DNA of 10,085 bases from Chloroflexota bacterium (lineage in GTDB: Bacteria; Chloroflexota; Ktedonobacteria; Ktedonobacterales; Ktedonobacteraceae): contig VBHI01000128.1 in the NCBI GenBank assembly GCA_005881495.1, positions 1 to 10,085 of the forward strand, read 5' to 3'. The position numbers were made by a program, and so were the translations under genes. Positions 1 through 6,438 of this stretch are shown here, piece by piece. Positions within the stretch are counted from its first letter, which is position 1. Each line of letters opens with the position of its first letter. The notes under the pieces are model-generated. The model was not told the origin of the DNA and searched no databases. It was given only the letters and a program-made list of their open reading frames with translations.

Positions 1-1980
1 AGTGCTGAGGACTCGCCAGAACTAATGGTGTATCTGGCAGAACTCTGCCGCGAAGCTCAACTTGCTCGGCCACCGTCATTTGTCTGCAATCCCTTCAATC
101 AAACCATCACCGGGCTCGCTTTCGGTCGCGTTGGGCGCTACTACGTTGCTCTTTCTGGCGGATTAGTGACGCTGTTTCTCACGGATCGAGCCCGCTTCCG
201 CGCTATTGTCTTGCATGAGTTGGCGCATCTGCGCAATGCTGATGTTAGTAAGACCTATTTTGCCATTGCCTCCTGGTGGGCATTCGTTATGGTCGCTCTC
301 GTTCCCTTTGCCGTCATCTCTGCTGTGGGATTTGCGAAGAATCCCGAGGTTCTTCTCACTCTCGATAAAGCATGGCGCGTTCTGGTAATGACTATGCTCG
401 TGTTCCTGGTTCTGGCGGCGACGTTACGTGCCCGTGAATTCTATGCAGACGTGCGTGCCGCCATCTGGGAGAACTCAGCAACTCCTCTCCTACGGGTATT
501 GAACAGGTTGGCGATGCCAAAGAAAAGCTGGCAGAGGGTGACACAGTTTCACCCTGACCCGCATGAACGTGGTCGGACGCTCAATGAGACAGATCGCTTG
601 TTCCGTTTGGGTCTCTGGGATGCTCTTGGCTTCGGCATTGCCGTTGGTATCGCGGCTCCAAACATCCTGGCGCTTGTGAACTCACTCTTCTATTTGTTGC
701 CTCAGATAAATACCTCAGACATACCTGACTGGCAAACGTTTGGAGCCGCACTGATTCTTGCTCCATTGCTAGCAGCGGCGATAGGACTGAGCACATGGCG
801 TACGACGTTTGCTGCTCTGGTACGAGGTCAGGCGCCACTCAACATCGGGCGTGCAGGGTTTTGCGTAGGCGTAGGACTCATCCTCGGCACCTTCCTGTCA
901 TTGTCCTTTGATAATATATTGGTGAATCCCCTGTTCCCGTTCGTCCTCAGTCTGCCGTGGAGCCTTGTTGTTCTCGTGAGCCTGGTCCTCTTTCTGCATT
1001 GGATCGCGATGGGAACTTCGGCGTGGCTCGACGTCATGATCTCAAGCCGTTCGCCCCGCCTGTTCTACACCGTCGGCCTGGTGATTGCCATTGGAGTTCT
1101 CGTCGTCGTAATGGCACAACTCTTCTACTTCCACCTGTTTGCCACAGATACCGCAACTCTCCTCACACTGATTACCACGAATAATCCTACTCTTCTCACA
1201 CCCCCATTCGACCTGTTGATAGGATTTGCAATAGTTATCGTTGGTAACATACTTCTTCTGATCTACAATACCCTGCTGTCGACAGGCGTGTTCGTGGCGT
1301 TCGTATGTCTGTGGGCATTTCCACTTGCCGTCTGGTTCTGGCGCAAGCAGGTGAAGACCGCAGTTGGATCACATTGGGCTTTTCTAGGTGCATCATCGCA
1401 GCCCATAGTGCTCCCACGCCAGGAGCCTTTTCGTCTCCGCTTCGCACTCATCGTCGGTCTGGTGGGCGGGTTGGTCTTCTGTGGTCTCTTCCTCGTTATC
1501 GACATCTTTTGGCACCTGATCGTACCTGCGGCGACCAGAGGCGCAGAACCGTTAGCATCGTTCTTCCTCTATGGCAATATAGTCATGGCTGCGCTACTCC
1601 AGGCAACCGCAGCGGGGATAGTAGCAGGTTGGGTAAGGCGATTGGGCGCTCTACACGGTCTCTTCGCTGCATTCGTCGGCGGCTGTGTGATGACGGTTGG
1701 AATACTGGCTATCGTCTCGCTTATTGGAGGACTGGTCCCTGCTGCCATCATCTGGCCAACCTTTACCTCTGTGATCAATGCAGGAGCATTGCTGGCATGG
1801 CCGGTAACAATTGCGGTGTACAGAACCGTGAAAGAGCCAGCTACTGCCTGGCGTGCGGGAAGCGATTGGAGAGAAAACGTGAGAACCAGACTCAGACACG
1901 GCAATCTCAACCCTTTCCCTCTGCTGCTCGTCCACAGCACTTACGCTATGGTCCCCTACTTTCACGTCGCACGGTGCTGA
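1..1980 (+). CDS. M48 family (Ste24/HtpX-like) membrane metalloprotease, 5' end missing
   Basis: Zinc-dependent membrane peptidase of the M48 clan. The frame is open to the left edge, so the true start lies outside the window. Numbering from the ATG at 25, the zinc motif HELAH is at residues 64-68, in the context IVLHELAHLRNAD. A downstream AREFYAD puts the third ligand, Glu138, in the ExxxD arrangement (Asp142). HPDPHER at 176-182 resembles the HPxxxxR segment common in M48 enzymes, so the catalytic set looks intact. About 500 residues of hydrophobic segments follow (roughly ten or more membrane helices), much more than the four of HtpX. M48 enzymes act at the membrane in protein quality control or maturation; the substrate here is unknown. 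The last 60 codons share DNA with the WD40 gene in another frame. Past about residue 600 the protein turns polar and loses family character, so the annotated C-terminus may not be the ancestral one. Confidence 0.88.
   Translation, partial: SAEDSPELMVYLAELCREAQLARPPSFVCNPFNQTITGLAFGRVGRYYVALSGGLVTLFLTDRARFRAIVLHELAHLRNADVSKTYFAIASWWAFVMVALVPFAVISAVGFAKNPEVLLTLDKAWRVLVMTMLVFLVLAATLRAREFYADVRAAIWENSATPLLRVLNRLAMPKKSWQRVTQFHPDPHERGRTLNETDRLFRLGLWDALGFGIAVGIAAPNILALVNSLFYLLPQINTSDIPDWQTFGAALILAPLLAAAIGLSTWRTTFAALVRGQAPLNIGRAGFCVGVGLILGTFLSLSFDNILVNPLFPFVLSLPWSLVVLVSLVLFLHWIAMGTSAWLDVMISSRSPRLFYTVGLVIAIGVLVVVMAQLFYFHLFATDTATLLTLITTNNPTLLTPPFDLLIGFAIVIVGNILLLIYNTLLSTGVFVAFVCLWAFPLAVWFWRKQVKTAVGSHWAFLGASSQPIVLPRQEPFRLRFALIVGLVGGLVFCGLFLVIDIFWHLIVPAATRGAEPLASFFLYGNIVMAALLQATAAGIVAGWVRRLGALHGLFAAFVGGCVMTVGILAIVSLIGGLVPAAIIWPTFTSVINAGALLAWPVTIAVYRTVKEPATAWRAGSDWRENVRTRLRHGNLNPFPLLLVHSTYAMVPYFHVARC
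1782..1786 (+). promoter_or_regulatory. Ribosome binding site deciding the WD40 gene start
   Basis: AGGAG lies 10 nt before the ATG at 1797. The frame is open far upstream (an ATG exists at 1305), but the first recognisable protein feature, the zinc ribbon, begins exactly at 1797. The site lies inside the M48 coding region, which suggests translational coupling of the two genes. Confidence 0.7.
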
Positions 1981-3080
1981 TTGGTGGTGCTGCCCTTACT
2001 GGGGCTCTTCTTCTTCAAGTAGCAGGGTGCGGTAGCAGTAGTCTTAGTTCTACTCCTGGTACGAGTGGTCCTACTCCTAGTACCAGTACCAGTGTCTCTT
2101 CACCCACCTCATCATCTCCACAGCCTCAGCCCTTTCAACACGTAGCAATTGGAACCCATCTCAAAACGTACAAGGGACATGATGATTCAGTTCTCACTGT
2201 CGCCTGGTCGTCCGATAGCGCACGCATCGCCTCTGGGGCTGGTAGTTTTGATCCGACAGTCAAGGTATGGAATGCCCTTAATGGAACCACAATCTATACA
2301 TACCAGCACTATGCTTCATTATCGGTCAGAAGTCTGGCCTGGTCGCCCGACGGCACGCGCATCGTGACTGGTGGAAGTGGCGATTATGCGGATGTCCATG
2401 CATGGAATGCGACCGATGGGGGACAGGATACCACGTTCGAGCTACCTTCTACGTTATCGATAGACAAGATGTGGCAAGTGGCCTGGTCGCCTGATGGCAA
2501 GCGTATCGCCGGAGCCTGTAGTGCCATCGACCCGGACACGAGCAATTCTACTGGAACAGTGTTGGTGTGGGATGCAGAAAGCGCGAAAGCAGTAACGTAC
2601 TACACAGCGCAATCTGATGTCTATGCGGTGGCCTGGTCGCTCGACAGCCAGCGCATCGCCGCGGCGATTGATAATAGCGTGCAGGTGCTGGAGGTCGGCG
2701 GCTGGCAGACTCTCTTCCCCTACCAGGGCCACTCCAAAATTGTATGGTCGGTGACCTGGTCGCCTGATGGCAAGTACCTTGCATCGGGGAGTGATGATGG
2801 AACGGTGCAGGTCTGGAACGCGACCAACGGAAATACTCTCTCTACCTTCCGTGGGCATACAAACATCGTCAGGTCAGTAACCTGGTCGCCTGATAGTCAA
2901 AAGCTCGCTTCAGGTGGTGATGATGGAACGGTGCAGGTCTGGAATGCAGCAGATGCCAGTCTGATCTTTGTCTACAAAGGGCATTCGGATAGGGTAAATC
3001 AAGTGTCCTGGTCGTCTGATGGGACCCGTATCGCCTTGGCGAGCAATGATAACACGGTGCAGGTCTGGGGAGCAGGATAA
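1797..3080 (+). CDS. Zinc-ribbon, membrane/lipoprotein-like WD40 propeller protein
   Basis: 427 residues. A short N-terminal zinc ribbon (residues 5-24) has C6 and the pair C17/C20, each in a CG-type knuckle. Position 3, where a CxxC pair would need Cys, is Gly. A basic linker leads to SRR (56-58), a hydrophobic stretch (59-77) and V-A-G-C ending at Cys78. This can be read as a Tat-like lipoprotein signal or as a single membrane helix with the ribbon in the cytoplasm. A Ser/Thr/Pro linker (80-112) follows, then seven WD40 repeats of about 44 residues (120-427), with recurring A/TWSPDG and VQVW ends, enough for one closed seven-bladed propeller. Such propellers are scaffolds for protein binding, here probably outside the cell. 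The start was chosen from the SD at 1782-1786. The gene overlaps the M48 gene by 184 bp, which implies co-expression. Partner unknown. Confidence 0.85.
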   Translation: MAGNNCGVQNRERASYCLACGKRLERKRENQTQTRQSQPFPSAARPQHLRYGPLLSRRTVLIGGAALTGALLLQVAGCGSSSLSSTPGTSGPTPSTSTSVSSPTSSSPQPQPFQHVAIGTHLKTYKGHDDSVLTVAWSSDSARIASGAGSFDPTVKVWNALNGTTIYTYQHYASLSVRSLAWSPDGTRIVTGGSGDYADVHAWNATDGGQDTTFELPSTLSIDKMWQVAWSPDGKRIAGACSAIDPDTSNSTGTVLVWDAESAKAVTYYTAQSDVYAVAWSLDSQRIAAAIDNSVQVLEVGGWQTLFPYQGHSKIVWSVTWSPDGKYLASGSDDGTVQVWNATNGNTLSTFRGHTNIVRSVTWSPDSQKLASGGDDGTVQVWNAADASLIFVYKGHSDRVNQVSWSSDGTRIALASNDNTVQVWGAG

Positions 3081-3195
3081 CCAGAAGGAGTTCAGAAGCC
3101 TCATACCAAAGCCAGTGACTCACCGTGAATCAAGATGACTTCCTTGGTCAGTCTGTACTGCAACCAACGACGCAACATATCGTATATAGGAATAT

Positions 3196-3214
3196 AACGA
3201 TGTATCGCATTGTT
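3196..3214. promoter_or_regulatory. Operator-like inverted repeat, copy 1
   Basis: AACGATG, a 5-nt spacer, then CATTGTT: arms match 6 of 7. The copy 30 bp downstream has the same architecture and similar sequence. It is upstream of the SHOCT gene and probably binds a dimeric repressor or activator. The regulator is not identifiable from this window. Confidence 0.5.
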
Positions 3215-3225
3215 TAAATAAGTAA

Positions 3226-3244
3226 AACGATATATCGTATCGTT
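3226..3244. promoter_or_regulatory. Operator-like inverted repeat, copy 2
   Basis: AACGATA, spacer TATCG, then TATCGTT: arms match 7 of 7, with a nested perfect 12-bp palindrome ACGATATATCGT at 3227-3238. It matches copy 1 at 15 of 18 compared positions (3197-3214 against 3227-3244). The arm base that changes between copies (G in copy 1, A here) is changed in the opposite arm too (C to T), so symmetry is kept. The centres are 30 bp apart, about three helical turns. Confidence 0.55.
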
Positions 3245-3370
3245 CATAGAACAGATTAGAGCCGTGGTGACATCGCACAACAACGTATCAGGCAACATCA
3301 TGAGAAATTGCCAGAAGCAGTGCATATTGCCACGACATCGAGAGTAAACTCAGAGAAAGAGAGGATTCCC

Positions 3371-3661
3371 ATGTTTTGGGGATTTGGACACGGCTTTTTG
3401 TTCTTGCTACCGTTTTTGTTGCTTGGCAAGATTTTCTGGATCGTCATCCTGGCGCTCCTCATCGTGAGCATTTTGCGCTGGGCCAGACACCGGCATGCGC
3501 CTTACTACAATTGGCCTTACCACCAGTATGGAACGCCGCCAGCTCAACCTTCCGCACTGGACATACTCCGCCAGAGGTATGCGCGCGGTGAGATCGATGC
3601 AACTACCTTCGACCAGATGCGCGAGCGGTTGGAAGCTACAAATGGACCGCGGCAGCAGTAG
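3371..3661 (+). CDS. SHOCT domain small membrane protein
   Basis: 96 residues. One long hydrophobic segment at about residues 8-36 is followed by an aromatic, His/Tyr-rich stretch (39-53). A C-terminal SHOCT domain lies at about 61-88, with the typical L-x-x-R-x-A-x-G-E-I-x-x-x-x-F/Y-x-x-x-x-x-x-L pattern (LRQRYARGEIDATTF). SHOCT is a short C-terminal oligomerisation-type motif found on many small bacterial membrane proteins, and no enzymatic role is known. The start at 3371 was chosen over an in-frame ATG at 3308 because AGAGGA lies 5 nt upstream and the membrane segment begins right after it. The upstream twin operators suggest its own regulated promoter. A strong hairpin follows 72 nt after the stop. 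Confidence 0.82.
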   Translation: MFWGFGHGFLFLLPFLLLGKIFWIVILALLIVSILRWARHRHAPYYNWPYHQYGTPPAQPSALDILRQRYARGEIDATTFDQMRERLEATNGPRQQ

Positions 3662-3733
3662 CATCACTGACTGCTACAGTACACGTTCCCTCGTACTAAG
3701 CACACAAAAAGGGAGCTTGACGCCTGTATCAGG

Positions 3734-3785
3734 AGAAGGAGCATTTCCTCCCTGCCTTGCGGCATGGAGAGGAAATGCTCCTTCT
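3734..3785 (+). terminator. Very long hairpin, probable terminator after the SHOCT gene
   Basis: Perfect 17-bp arms (3734-3750 and 3769-3785, left arm AGAAGGAGCATTTCCTC) enclose an 18-nt loop. The loop can fold further through TGCC/GGCA (3753-3756 with 3761-3764). A T-rich but interrupted tail follows (TTTGCTTGTTT). A terminator is the simplest reading, though the stem is longer than typical and the U-tract is imperfect. Confidence 0.65.
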
Positions 3786-3846
3786 TTGCTTGTTTATGTG
3801 CTGACTTCGCTGCATCTAAAAAATTGCGAAGGGTTAAATGCTCAGT

Positions 3847-3875
3847 TTGCAAATATTTAAACACTATGGTAAACT
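3847..3875 (+). promoter_or_regulatory. Candidate sigma-70-type promoter
   Basis: TTGCAA (3847-3852), a 17-nt spacer and TAAACT (3870-3875), each matching the consensus at 4 of 6 positions. Transcription from about 3882 would meet the terminator ending at 3953, giving a transcript of about 70-75 nt. Confidence 0.35.
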
Positions 3876-3919
3876 AGCAGAGTAACCTGAAGAAAACGCT
3901 ATCAAAGAAGATACAAAAT

Positions 3920-3953
3920 AACATCCAGGGCCGTGATAATCTGGGTGTTTTTT
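3920..3953 (+). terminator. Rho-independent terminator
   Basis: Arms AACATCCAG (3920-3928) and CTGGGTGTT (3941-3949) pair over 9 bp with one T-G wobble around a 12-nt loop. A run of six T residues (3948-3953) follows. It stands in an intergenic region 180 nt after the previous hairpin, so it probably ends a separate short transcript or attenuates the gene at 4101. Confidence 0.65.
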
Positions 3954-4100
3954 ATTGCCCGGAGCTGAGGAACACTTCTCGATCGGTGCTGATCGACGAC
4001 CCAGAAAGTACTGTCGTACTACCAAAGGGTTTGTTGTTGTAGCTGAGGGCTGGATTATCTCTGGCTCTTTGCAGTGATATAGAGAGTGAGAAAGATAAGA

Positions 4101-4433
4101 ATGACCGATTTAAAGCAGTTGAAACAAGACACACAAAACTTGAATGGCTTGCACGAGCATGGTTCCTATTGTGAATGCATCTGGTGCCTTGAGAGAGATA
4201 CACAACTTGTTAAGGCCTCAGATCTTGCTAAGTGGGAAATTGAGCGAGAAATGACGGCAATGTTGGAGGATTTACCTCTTTCTATCACCATCACAAAGCA
4301 GGGTGAACTTGATAGTGATGAGTACACCTGGCAATGCTTAGGCATCACTGGGAAAGCACACTCTGTTGTGGATGCAACTAGGGAAGCATTACAATCCTTG
4401 ATTAAAGCCTTCGACGTAGCACACATTAACTAA
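4101..4433 (+). CDS. Hypothetical protein with Cys cluster, 110 aa
   Basis: No family recognised. The protein is acidic and soluble-looking with no signal peptide. The N-terminal part has a tight cysteine group C24-x-C26-x2-C29 preceded by His18 and His20 (LHEHGSYCECIWC), which could bind metal. The C-terminal part (about 60-105) alternates strand-like and helix-like segments (SITITKQGE, EYTWQCLGITGKAHS, then a helix DATREALQSLIKAF). That layout faintly recalls HicB-like folds, but no homology is claimed. An in-frame GTG at 4086 would add five residues; ATG 4101 is preferred, although the SD (GTGAGAAAG region) is weak for both. A clean terminator follows 17 nt after the stop, so it is probably a single-gene unit. 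Confidence 0.6.
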   Translation: MTDLKQLKQDTQNLNGLHEHGSYCECIWCLERDTQLVKASDLAKWEIEREMTAMLEDLPLSITITKQGELDSDEYTWQCLGITGKAHSVVDATREALQSLIKAFDVAHIN

Positions 4434-4450
4434 CAATGATGTTAAGAATG

Positions 4451-4484
4451 AGCGGTTATCCAGCAATGGATGACCGCTTTATTA
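4451..4484 (+). terminator. Rho-independent terminator between convergent genes
   Basis: Arms AGCGGTTATCCA (4451-4462) and TGGATGACCGCT (4467-4478) pair over 12 bp with one wobble around a GCAA tetraloop. TTATTA follows. It closes the 110-residue gene and may help block read-through into the convergent kinase gene. Confidence 0.75.
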
Positions 4485-4535
4485 TGCACCCTGCATAGTA
4501 CTCTATTTAACCTCGCCATACTCCAAAAAACGCAG

Positions 4536-5960
4536 TTAAATGTAGCGTGCGACAATCTCCATGGTATTCAGTTCTGGGTCCAGCTGCTTTGTGATGCCAT
4601 CGAGCAGCCCGAGCGCACGTCCCACCAGGAGGAGATCTACAGGAATGGAGCCAATGCTCTTGCTCAATCGTGACCCGACATCCAAAACGTCGCTGGTCCC
4701 CTCCTCACCGAGCAGCACACCAACGAGTTGCAGGAGGGTGGCAACATCCAGCTCCTCATTGAACTGAAGCCCGGCCTCTGCCAGCGCCCTGGTCAGCGCG
4801 TCGAAATCACCGGCTGCCAGTGCCCTCACCATCTCACCCAGCGCGTGGACGAGCGAGGGCTGCAGGCGCACAGTGAGGCCATGGTCCAGCAGTACCAATC
4901 GCGGCCCGGGTTGCACGAACAGATTGCCGGGATGGGGGTCAGCGTGCAACACACCCAGTTGCAGCATCTGCTCGGCGTAACGATTGTTGAGTATCTGGGC
5001 CACCATAGGGGGAGAGATGCCCCGCTGCAACATAGCTTCACGGTCGGTAATCTTGACCCCCTCGAAAAATTCCATGACAATCATGCGTTCGGTACTTAGC
5101 TCCGCGATGACCTCGGGAACCACTACATCTTCTCGATGCTGCAGCGCGGTCCGTAGCTCTGTCATTGCTGTTGCTTCGCGCCGGAAGTCGAGTTCCATCG
5201 GGAGCGTCCCCTTCAGGTAATCGACAATAGGTTGCAGTTGGATAGAGGGCGTGAGACGAGCAATGGCCGCAGCGACCGTTTCCAACACCGACAGATCGAC
5301 AGTTACAAGATTCGCGACTTCTGGATACTGAATCTTGATGGCCACCTCGCGACCGTCACGCAGCTGTGCCCGGTGTACCTGCGCGATAGAAGCGGCCGCG
5401 ACCGGTCCTTGCTCAATCCAATCGAACACGTCCTGCGGACTCCGCCCAAGTTCCTGTGTGATCGCCTCCTCAATCGTCGGCCATGTATGCGGCGGCATGC
5501 GATCCTGGAGCGCTGCGAGCGTGTGAATGTAGGCAGCGGGAAGCAGATCAGGCCGTGTCGAAGCAAACTGACCGGCTTTGATCAGCGCGCCGCCGAGCGA
5601 AGCCGATGTGTCCAGCAACCGGTTGGCACTGCGCTGATGCTGTAGCTCCCAATCTCTCGATCGAACGAAGTTTGGCCACCAGCGCGCTCGTTCTCGGAGA
5701 GAGATATACCCGACAGAGATATCCGCCGCGAGAGTTGCCAGTACCAGTGTGCGCGACAACTCCTGGGTGGCAGGGGCAATACGGCTGTAACGCTCCTGCA
5801 CCTGAAGGCTCGCTTCTACCCAGAGAAAGGAGTTCGAGCGGGCCAGGTCGCTCAGGCGGGCAATAAACACAGCGGGGTCCGGCGTGTCGCTCTCGGTTGA
5901 GAAGGCCAACATCATCTCCTCGATAGCACGCCTGAAAGTCTGATCTGCAATTTGCTCCAT
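4536..5960 (-). CDS. UbiB/ABC1/ADCK-family atypical kinase (AarF-like)
   Basis: 474 residues from the chosen start. It has the UbiB family hallmarks in order: KxGQ (KAGQ, about 128-131), the Ala-rich loop replacing the glycine-rich loop (AAAS, 188-191), the VAIK lysine (Lys209), the ExD motif (MELDF, 256-258), the catalytic loop HADPHPGN (339-346) and the DFG equivalent LDHG (358-361, Asp359). All expected catalytic and ATP-binding residues are present, so it is likely an active ATPase/kinase-like enzyme. In other bacteria the family supports quinone (ubiquinone) biosynthesis or lipid homeostasis; no quinone gene is near, so the substrate is open. No obvious C-terminal membrane hairpin was seen. 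The start at 5960 has AGAAGG at 5969-5974 with an 8-nt spacer. An upstream in-frame ATG at 6029 lacks an SD. Confidence 0.88.
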   Translation of the reverse strand: MEQIADQTFRRAIEEMMLAFSTESDTPDPAVFIARLSDLARSNSFLWVEASLQVQERYSRIAPATQELSRTLVLATLAADISVGYISLRERARWWPNFVRSRDWELQHQRSANRLLDTSASLGGALIKAGQFASTRPDLLPAAYIHTLAALQDRMPPHTWPTIEEAITQELGRSPQDVFDWIEQGPVAAASIAQVHRAQLRDGREVAIKIQYPEVANLVTVDLSVLETVAAAIARLTPSIQLQPIVDYLKGTLPMELDFRREATAMTELRTALQHREDVVVPEVIAELSTERMIVMEFFEGVKITDREAMLQRGISPPMVAQILNNRYAEQMLQLGVLHADPHPGNLFVQPGPRLVLLDHGLTVRLQPSLVHALGEMVRALAAGDFDALTRALAEAGLQFNEELDVATLLQLVGVLLGEEGTSDVLDVGSRLSKSIGSIPVDLLLVGRALGLLDGITKQLDPELNTMEIVARYI

Positions 5961-6035
5961 AGCGGGTCCCTTCTTGATAGAGTCACCGGGACGCGCCAAA
6001 CGCTTGTATATTGGTATCCAACGAAGCATCCCGAA

Positions 6036-6041
6036 AGTATA
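6036..6041 (-). promoter_or_regulatory. Candidate -10 box of the UbiB-like gene
   Basis: The - strand reads TATACT here, with no good -35 box. Transcription would begin near 6029, giving a leader of about 70 nt before the SD-supported start at 5960, or a leaderless mRNA if the ATG at 6029 is used. A second option is TTGACA at 6121-6126 with TATTGT at 6096-6101 (- strand), but its 19-nt spacer is long. Confidence 0.35.
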
Positions 6042-6105
6042 GCCACTTAGATATATTGTAACCGTTTTTGATTAGATAATCCTCACCTTTGGGTCACAAT
6101 ACCAG

Positions 6106-6141
6106 AAAAGGCCGGCGCTGTGTCAATTCCCAACGGCTTTT
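6106..6141 (-). terminator. Weak imperfect hairpin after the 70-aa gene
   Basis: On the - strand AAAAGCCG (6134-6141) pairs with CGGCCTTTT (6106-6114), with a one-base bulge and a large 19-nt loop. It sits 18 nt after the stop of the 70-residue gene and ends in TTTT, so a terminator is possible but the structure is poor. Confidence 0.25.
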
Positions 6142-6158
6142 GCAATATAATCACAAAC

Positions 6159-6371
6159 CTACCCCACAACCCTCAAATAAGTCTCAATAATGATACTGTT
6201 CGCCTCCTCTTTTCCCACGAGCTGTTCTAGAGCCTCGTGGTGCTGCCCCAGGGAGTTGTACTTCTGCTCAATGGCCTTGTGAGAAGCGACGGCGGCATAC
6301 CCGTGCAGCGCCAGCCGCATGGCTTCGCACTCAAGTTCAATCTGCTTACGCAGTCGCGCAATCTCGCTCAT
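6159..6371 (-). CDS. Small helical (coiled-coil-like) hypothetical protein, 70 aa
   Basis: No enzymatic motif. The sequence is rich in Leu, Glu, Ala and Gln and reads as two or three amphipathic helices: an N-terminal MSEIARLRKQIELECEAMR, a central helix, and a GQHHEALEQLVGKEEA segment about residues 42-56. There is no signal peptide or membrane segment, so it is probably cytosolic and oligomeric. It resembles short hypothetical proteins I associate with Ktedonobacteria; this is recollection, not a search result. The start has GGGGGA at 6378-6383, 6 nt upstream. It is divergent from the XRE regulator and shares its operator-rich spacer, which suggests the regulator controls it and that the pair may work together. 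It is not obviously a toxin. Confidence 0.68.
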   Translation of the reverse strand: MSEIARLRKQIELECEAMRLALHGYAAVASHKAIEQKYNSLGQHHEALEQLVGKEEANSIIIETYLRVVG

Positions 6372-6396
6372 AATCAGTCCCCCTGCCTTGCCAATC

Positions 6397-6416
6397 CGGT
6401 ATGACGAAGCATACCG
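6397..6416. promoter_or_regulatory. Operator-like inverted repeat CGGTATG-N6-CATACCG
   Basis: Perfect 7-bp arms at 6397-6403 and 6410-6416. It lies in the leader of the 70-residue gene, just downstream of its likely -10 box (TATAAA on the - strand, 6418-6423). It shares the GGTAT half-site with the repeat at 6439-6460. Confidence 0.5.
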
Positions 6417-6417
6417 C

Positions 6418-6423
6418 TTTATA
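6418..6423 (-). promoter_or_regulatory. -10 box for the 70-aa gene
   Basis: The - strand reads TATAAA, 47 nt before the start codon. No consensus -35 box is visible, which fits an activator- or repressor-governed promoter. GGTA half-sites lie on both sides. Confidence 0.4.
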
Positions 6424-6438
6424 GGTACCCAATAGGTA

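Larger units (their letters stand above)
3081..3370. other. Intergenic region between WD40 and SHOCT genes
   Basis: 290 bases without a convincing gene. An open frame on the - strand here (3101-3325) gives a protein with no recognisable motif and no SD, and it is not called. The notable content is the pair of inverted repeats at 3196-3214 and 3226-3244. No convincing terminator was seen after the WD40 stop. Confidence 0.6.
3786..4100 (+). other. Intergenic region with a possible short transcription unit
   Basis: 315 bases without a protein gene. It holds promoter-like boxes at 3847-3875 and a rho-independent terminator at 3920-3953. Small inverted repeats follow, such as TCGATC/GATCGA around 3980-3996, ahead of the gene at 4101. 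Confidence 0.5.

Noticed and set aside
1305..1796. Long upstream extension of the WD40 frame from an ATG at 1305
   Set aside because: Its translation is Arg/Ser-rich with no family features and lies over M48 membrane helices. The zinc ribbon and a good SD place the start at 1797.
2454..2858. 134-codon - strand ORF inside the WD40 gene
   Set aside because: It is the reverse reading of repeated WD40 blades; its repeats mirror the blade repeats and it has no independent features.
3101..3325. 74-codon - strand ORF over the twin palindromes
   Set aside because: No SD, no recognisable motif, and it runs straight through operator-like palindromes. It was considered as a decayed regulator, but nothing supports that.
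4031..4060. TTGTTG/TTATCT promoter for the gene at 4101
   Set aside because: Spacing and box matches are poor, so it was not listed as a feature.
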